Shown here piece by piece: positions 48,451 to 53,511 of a stretch of DNA of 53,511 bases. This stretch comes from Xylaria sp. FL1777. Taxonomy: Eukaryota > Ascomycota > Sordariomycetes > Xylariales > Xylariaceae. The first letter of the stretch is position 1; the number at the start of each line of letters is the position of its first letter. The stretch is from contig MU400762.1 in the NCBI GenBank assembly GCA_022578965.1, positions 1-53,511 of the forward strand. The letters are read 5' to 3'. A model generated the notes under the pieces. That model saw only the letters and a program-made list of their open reading frames with translations, searched no databases and was not told the origin of the DNA. The translations under genes were made by a program, and so were the position numbers.

Positions 48451-50809
48451 AAAAATTGCTATAAATACATAACGCTTTTATTAGCTTTATTTTAAAAAAG
48501 TAATGCATACTATATTTTTTTATTTACTTAATGTTGTTTATTTTTTATTTTTTTTTATATATTTTGTTAATTTAATTCTGTTTATATACTTTACTTTATT
48601 AATATTAAAAACATATTTATTACATACTTTAATTTTATAATTTTAATTAACTTTTATATTATATAATGTTTTTTTAAGCTTTTAAGCTTTAGTTGTTTTA
48701 TAAGCGCGCTTTTACTTTAAATAATTTATTTTATTGTTAAAAAAAATAACATACGTTTTGTTATTTTTTTTTTTGTTTACTTTTGCTATATAATAAGCTA
48801 TTTACTGCTTTTATAATTACTTTAATTTGCTAATTTTTTATATTTAGTTATAATAGCAATAATGTTTTTTTATTTTATAGCTTTAGTAATAATAATGCTT
48901 ACTTTTATTTTTTTAGTACTGTTTTATACTTATATAGCTATAAAAAGCTTAATAAGCTAACATAAAAGAACTATACTAATTATAAGATTTTTTTTAGCAA
49001 TACTTTTTATAACTTATTAAGGCTTTAATATATATAAATGCTTATGTTTAGCTTAAAAACTAGTTTTATTTTTGTTTTTTTAATATTTTAGTTTGCTAAA
49101 CTGTTTTATATTGCTAACTTACTAATTACTACTTAAAAAAAATTTAAATTAGCTTTAAGGTTAGTTTATAAAGTTATAAAAAAAAGTTAATAGCTTTTTA
49201 TAAACTTAGTTTATTTATATAAATATATATGTTAGTAAAAATATAAACAAAAATAGTTATTATTAAATTTAAATAGCTATAACTTTTTTTTTTTATATTT
49301 ACTGCTTTAAAGTTTACTAGTAAAATTATTTATATTAAGTTTAATTAAAGGCGCTTTATTTATAATAGCATTACTTAAACAAACTTTTTTTATGCTAGCT
49401 TTGCTATTTAAAGCAAGCATTTTGTTAGTTAGCTACTATTTATTATTTTTAGTTCTAAAAACTATTTTTAACTTATTTATTTTAAGCGATTTATTTTTTA
49501 TAGCTAATATGCTTTTTAACTATATTAATTTATTTATAAAAAATAATAAGTTTAGTATTGCTAAAGATTATTTATATTTGTTTAAAAAATAATTAATTTG
49601 ATTTTTTATTTAATATAATTAATTTAAATAAATTAAAAAAAGCAAAAGCAAAAAATTTTAATTGTAAAAGTTTTAGAAAACTAGCTGCAAATAAGTAGTT
49701 ATTATTAAAGCTATAAATAAAAGTTAATAGTTATTATAATTATATAAAAATATAAAATATTATTAGCATAATTATAGCTTTAATTTTAAACTTTTTTGCT
49801 TATTTTTTTTTTTGCAAGCTTATAAACTTAGTAAAAGCAACTATTAAATTAATTAGCTACTAAATTAATATTTAAGCTTAAAATATCTAAAGTATAATAA
49901 AACAGCAATATAAAAAGTTTATTTTTACTTAAAACAATATTTAAATTTTTAATACTTAATTATAACTTTATAAGTTTGCGTTTTAATATTAAATAATTAA
50001 AATTGCTAAAATTAGCATAATAACTTTAATTTATTAAGTAATTAGCATTTTGTTTATAAAGTACAAATATAATAAAAAACATAAAAACTAGTAATACTAT
50101 AATAATATAGCAGCGTTTTAACAAAAAATATAAAGCTAATAAACTTGCTAATTTAAAAAAAATTATAAATAAGCTTATAAAACTAGTATTATAACTACTA
50201 ATAAACAAAAAGTAAGCAAAAGAACTTTTTTTTTAAAAGAATGTAAAAAAAGCGTAGCTAGTATGCTTAATATATAATATAGCAAAAAACTAACATAAAG
50301 CAAAAACTAGCAACAGAAATAAAAAAAAACAAAAAAAAAAAAAAGAAGGCAAATAAAAAAGAAAAAACTAACAAAAGGCTTTTTTATGCTTTTTAATAAA
50401 GCAAAAAATTTAAAAGCTTTAAAAAAAAAAGTTCTTTTATTTTTTAACTTTACTTTTTATTTAGCAAGCTAATTAGTAAAAACTAATGTTTATAAAGTAA
50501 TAAAGCTTTAAAGTAGCAATATAAATATTATTATATAAAGTTTTTATTTAGCTTTTTATATAGGTTTTTTTATAAGTATACAAGTAAAAAAATAGTACTG
50601 CTAAGCTATATAATAAGTTTTTTTTACTTTATAGTACTAAGTGCAAAAAAAAAGCAAGCATAATATATTTAACATTTTGCTATAAATGCTTGCATTTTAT
50701 TTAAACTATGTTTTTTTTTTTGTTTTTGTTTAAATTTTTTATTATAATAACTTTTTATATTTTATAACTGCTTTTTTTTTTTTTTCTTTAGTATTTTCTT
50801 TTTACTAAA
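48451..50809. other. Gene-free AT-rich DNA
   Basis: No protein-like frame. The short open frames at 49392-49592 (plus) and 50026-50208 (minus) are Leu/Phe/Ile-rich and lack any motif. A purine-rich patch lies at about 50315-50370. Confidence 0.5.
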
Positions 50810-50977
50810 AACTGCTATTATTATTATATTATTTTATAATTACTATTATTATTTTATTATTAAATAACCGCTATAATTACTATATTGTTTACTAATTGCT
50901 ATAATTACTATATTATTAATTAACTATTATTATTATTATATTGTTAATTAACTGCTATAATTATTATATTATTAAAT
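50810..50977 (+). repeat. 28-bp minisatellite, left block (6 units)
   Basis: Six units start every 28 bases from 50810 with the form AACTGCTATAATTATTATAT and end TTATTAAAT or variants. The same array resumes at 52528 after the truncated retrotransposon, so the element interrupted it. Confidence 0.9.
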
Positions 50978-50983
50978 AATATT

Positions 50984-52524
50984 ATAACAAAAATAAAATA
51001 TAAATATTAATATTTTTTAAATTAAAACAAAACAACTAAGCAATAAATTAAAATTTAAAAAACTTGGTTTTTTTAAAGTTAAAAAAATTATTTTATTTAT
51101 TAACTATAAATTATTATTACTAAAGAATATATAAATTTACTTAGTTTTTTATATTTTTTTATTAAAACTAATGCTTATTAATATACTTATTAAAACATAA
51201 TTAAAAATAAAAATAAACTAAAACATCTATAAAATAAAAAATATACTAGATTTTTATTAAAATAACAATAATATTAAATATTTTATTAAGTAAAAAAAAT
51301 ATTTATATGCTAATAATACTTAAAAACTTAAAAAACATTTAAAAATTGCTATAATAATTATAAATTAGTTTTATTATTAATATTTTAACTGCTTAAAACT
51401 AAAAAAAAAAAGTTAGCTTTAAAAAAAACATTTAAAAAATTTTAATTAAACTTAAATAAAGCAGCTTACGTTATTTTAGCTTGCTTTTTTTGTTATTTTT
51501 ACTTTTTTACTAATACTTTTTGTTTTTTTTTAATATGCTTTATTTTATTTAATTTATTTAAGAATTAAAGCTTTTGCTAAACTATTTTAATACTTTTTGC
51601 TTTTAAAAAACGTTTTTATATATAAAGCTAAGCTAGCTTGCTTAAAACAAAATTAAAGCTATTTTAAGCTTGTTTTAATTCTTTTTAAACTAAAAGTAGC
51701 TGTTACTTTGTTTGCTTTTTTTTTTTTTTAAAACAATAGTGCTTAAAAACTATATTGTTAATTAAATTAATTAAGATTTTTAATTTGTTATAAAAATAGC
51801 TAACGCATATATACTTAAAGCAGCAAAACATATTATTTATTATTTTATATATTAATAATTAATTAAAGCAGCAAAAATAAAGCATAACTTTATAATTAGT
51901 AAAATTAATAAAAAAAGCAAAAATAAGTTTTTGCTTTGTTTTTAATAAGCAGTTAGTTTTTTTAATATGCTTTAATATTTTAACGCATAAAAAAAAAAAA
52001 AGAAAAATACTTACAAAAAATTATTAAAACAACAATTTTAAAAAAAAAGAAATAATATTACAAAATTAGCACTAAAGTAGCTTTTAAAGCAGCTTAATGC
52101 CTTTATATATATTTAGCACTTTTTTTTTGCTAACTAAAACTAAGTTATATAATAGCTTATTTAGCTTACTAAACTTATAGTAATTTAATGCTTATTAAAC
52201 TTATAGTAATTTAATGTTTATTAAACTTATAATAATTTAAAGAAAAAATCTTTATTTTTTTTATTTTTTTTTTGTTTATATAATTATACTTTTTTTATAA
52301 CTAATTACTTATTTAGTTTTAGCTCTTTAGCTATTAATTTTTTTATAACTACTAAGCATTAATATATTTATTACTTTTAATTTTTTAAAACCTTTATTAA
52401 TATATAGTAATAAAAGTACTTTAAAAACCTTTTTAATAAACTATTACTAAAAATTTTATTATTGCTTATAAATTAAAACTTTAAAAATAAACCTGTTATA
52501 TTAATATATAATAAGTTTATTATA
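50984..52524 (+). mobile_element. 5'-truncated second copy of the Ty3/gypsy element
   Basis: Aligns in the same orientation with about 9808-11374 of the full element: the GPF module (51065-51110), the chromodomain region (about 51205-51350), the 3' noncoding tail, the polypurine tract and the LTR. It begins abruptly inside the integrase C-terminus next to the 28-bp array. It is more mutated than the full copy: the LTR starts TATTAC rather than TGTTAC, and cttggccctttt has become cttggttttttt. No coding capacity remains. The truncation may be a deletion after insertion. Confidence 0.93.
52056..52524 (+). repeat. LTR of the truncated copy (469 bp)
   Basis: Matches both LTRs of the full element end to end. 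It has three 26-bp sub-repeats (52164, 52190, 52216) instead of four, which accounts for the 25-base shorter length. The end reads TTATA as in the others. No clear target duplication can be defined because the flanks are repetitive. Confidence 0.92.
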
Positions 52525-52527
52525 AAT

Positions 52528-52667
52528 AATAGCTATAATTATTATATTATTAAATAACTATTATTGTTATTATATTATTAAATAATTATTATTATTATTA
52601 TATTGTTAACTAACTGCTATAATTATTAAATTATTAAATAACTGCTATTATTATTATTTTAAGTTAC
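52528..52667 (+). repeat. 28-bp minisatellite, right block (5 units)
   Basis: Five units at 52528, 52556, 52584, 52612 and 52640 continue the 28-base array found left of the truncated element. The last unit decays into unrelated sequence (ttaagttac). Confidence 0.88.
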
Positions 52668-52814
52668 GTTTAAAAAAAAAGTATTTTTTTAAAACACAAA
52701 AAAAAAAAAACAGAATTATTATTATATTATGTATTATTTAATAGGTTATTATTTCGAAAACATATATTGCAAAAAAAAAAGAAAATGCAATTTTTTGTAT
52801 TATTATAAGAAAAA

Positions 52815-53511
52815 GGTAAAGTTTTATAAAAAAAAAGTAAAGTTTTATAAAAAAAAAGTAAAGTTTAAAAAAAACAAAATAATGTTTTAAAAAAAAAAAA
52901 ATAATAGTTTAAAAATACGCAGTAAAGTTTGCAAAAAAAGAGGTATAATATTATAAAAAAAAAAAAATATATTAAAAAAAAAAATAAAGTTAAATAAAAC
53001 AAGAAATATAGTTTATAAAAAAAAAAAAAGTAATAAATATATATATATAATAAAAGAAAATATATAATATAAGTTGATTTTTTAAAAAAAAAATATAAAA
53101 GCAAAAAAAAAAAAAGTATAACAAAATGTTATAATAATGTTATAATTTTAAAAAGCAGCAAATTAAAAATATAAGTTTTATAGTAATTATTTTTTATTTT
53201 AAAGGGTTATTTCTAGTATATTACAAAAAAAAAAGTAAAAGTTTTATAAAAAAAAAGTAAAAGTTTTATAAAAAAAAAGTTAAAAATTTATTAAAAAAAA
53301 ATAAAAGTTTTATAAAAAAAAAGTTAAAGTTTTATAAAAAAAAAGTAAAAGTTTTATAAAAAAAAAGTAAAAATATTATAAAAAAAAAGTAAAAAATTAA
53401 TTAAAAATAGGTTAAAAGTTATAAAAAAAAAGTTAAAATGTTATAAAAAAAAAGGTTAAAGTTTTATAAAAAAAAAAAAAAAGTTTTAAAAAAAAAAAAT
53501 AAAAATTTTTA
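52815..53511 (+). repeat. A-rich minisatellite arrays at the window end
   Basis: Units of the form AGTTTTATAAAAAAAAAGTA occur at 52819-52870 and again, about 13 units, from about 53225 to the end. They are interrupted by the dispersed motif and by unique AT-rich sequence (52990-53220). The unit is a close relative of the array at 22680-23053. The array runs off the window, so its full length is unknown. Confidence 0.85.
52868..52990 (+). repeat. Dispersed A-rich motif, copy 2
   Basis: Near-identical to 23054-23177, including gtaaagtttgcaaaaaaaga followed by ggtataatattataaaa. It differs at a few positions (aatacgcagtaaag against aacaaaaagtaaag). The minus-strand Phe/Tyr-rich open frame at 52865-53104 is a by-product of this A-rich sequence. 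Confidence 0.85.

Noticed and set aside
52865..53104. A 79-codon minus-strand Phe/Tyr-rich frame
   Set aside because: It is produced by the A-rich dispersed motif and array, so it is low-complexity.
1..53511. tRNA, rRNA or other structured RNA genes
   Set aside because: Nothing with the expected G+C content, box motifs or cloverleaf pairing was seen on either strand by eye. A covariance-model scan was not possible here.

Overview
This window has no intact gene that I can support. It is about four-fifths or more A+T (judged by eye, not counted) and is filled with decayed repeats. The contents point to a filamentous ascomycete fungus. They include a Ty3/gypsy LTR retrotransposon of the chromodomain-integrase clade and repeat copies that differ almost only by C-to-T and G-to-A transitions. 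Reading frames are destroyed by stop codons rather than by indels. That is the footprint of repeat-induced point mutation (RIP) or a RIP-like cytosine deamination process in subtelomeric, pericentromeric or dispersed heterochromatin.

Layout. 1-3.17 kb is gene-free AT-rich DNA, followed by a short unrecognised minus-strand coding relic (3.19-3.44 kb). 3,674-11,374 is a structurally complete LTR retrotransposon: two 494-bp LTRs, a perfect 5-bp target duplication (CTAAT), gag with a zinc knuckle, reverse transcriptase, RNase H, integrase, GPF module, chromodomain, a 3' noncoding tail and a polypurine tract. 11.4-15.6 kb is gene-free apart from a second minus-strand coding relic (13.2-14.6 kb). 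15,580-22,487 (copy A) and 23,170-31,957 (copy B) are a direct segmental duplication, separated by an A-rich minisatellite. Copy B carries about 1.5 kb that is absent from A, and extra copies of a short tandem module. 32-50.8 kb is gene-free DNA with many private tandem repeats (units of 22, 50, 57, 60, 66, 80 and about 130 bp), an inverted-repeat cluster, a Ser/Asn-type trinucleotide tract and a polypurine tract. 50,984-52,524 is a 5'-truncated, more heavily mutated second copy of the retrotransposon 3' end, sitting inside a 28-bp minisatellite. The window ends in A-rich arrays that share a roughly 120-bp motif with the spacer between copies A and B.

None of the relics can encode a working protein as written. 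The retrotransposon's parts once acted together: Gag to package RNA, Pol to copy and insert it, and the chromodomain to steer insertion to chromatin. The most unusual feature is the mutation spectrum. Cytosines preceded by G (GpC) survive, while TpC and CpC are almost gone. This is not the simple CpA rule usually quoted for RIP. I found no previously undescribed multi-gene system.
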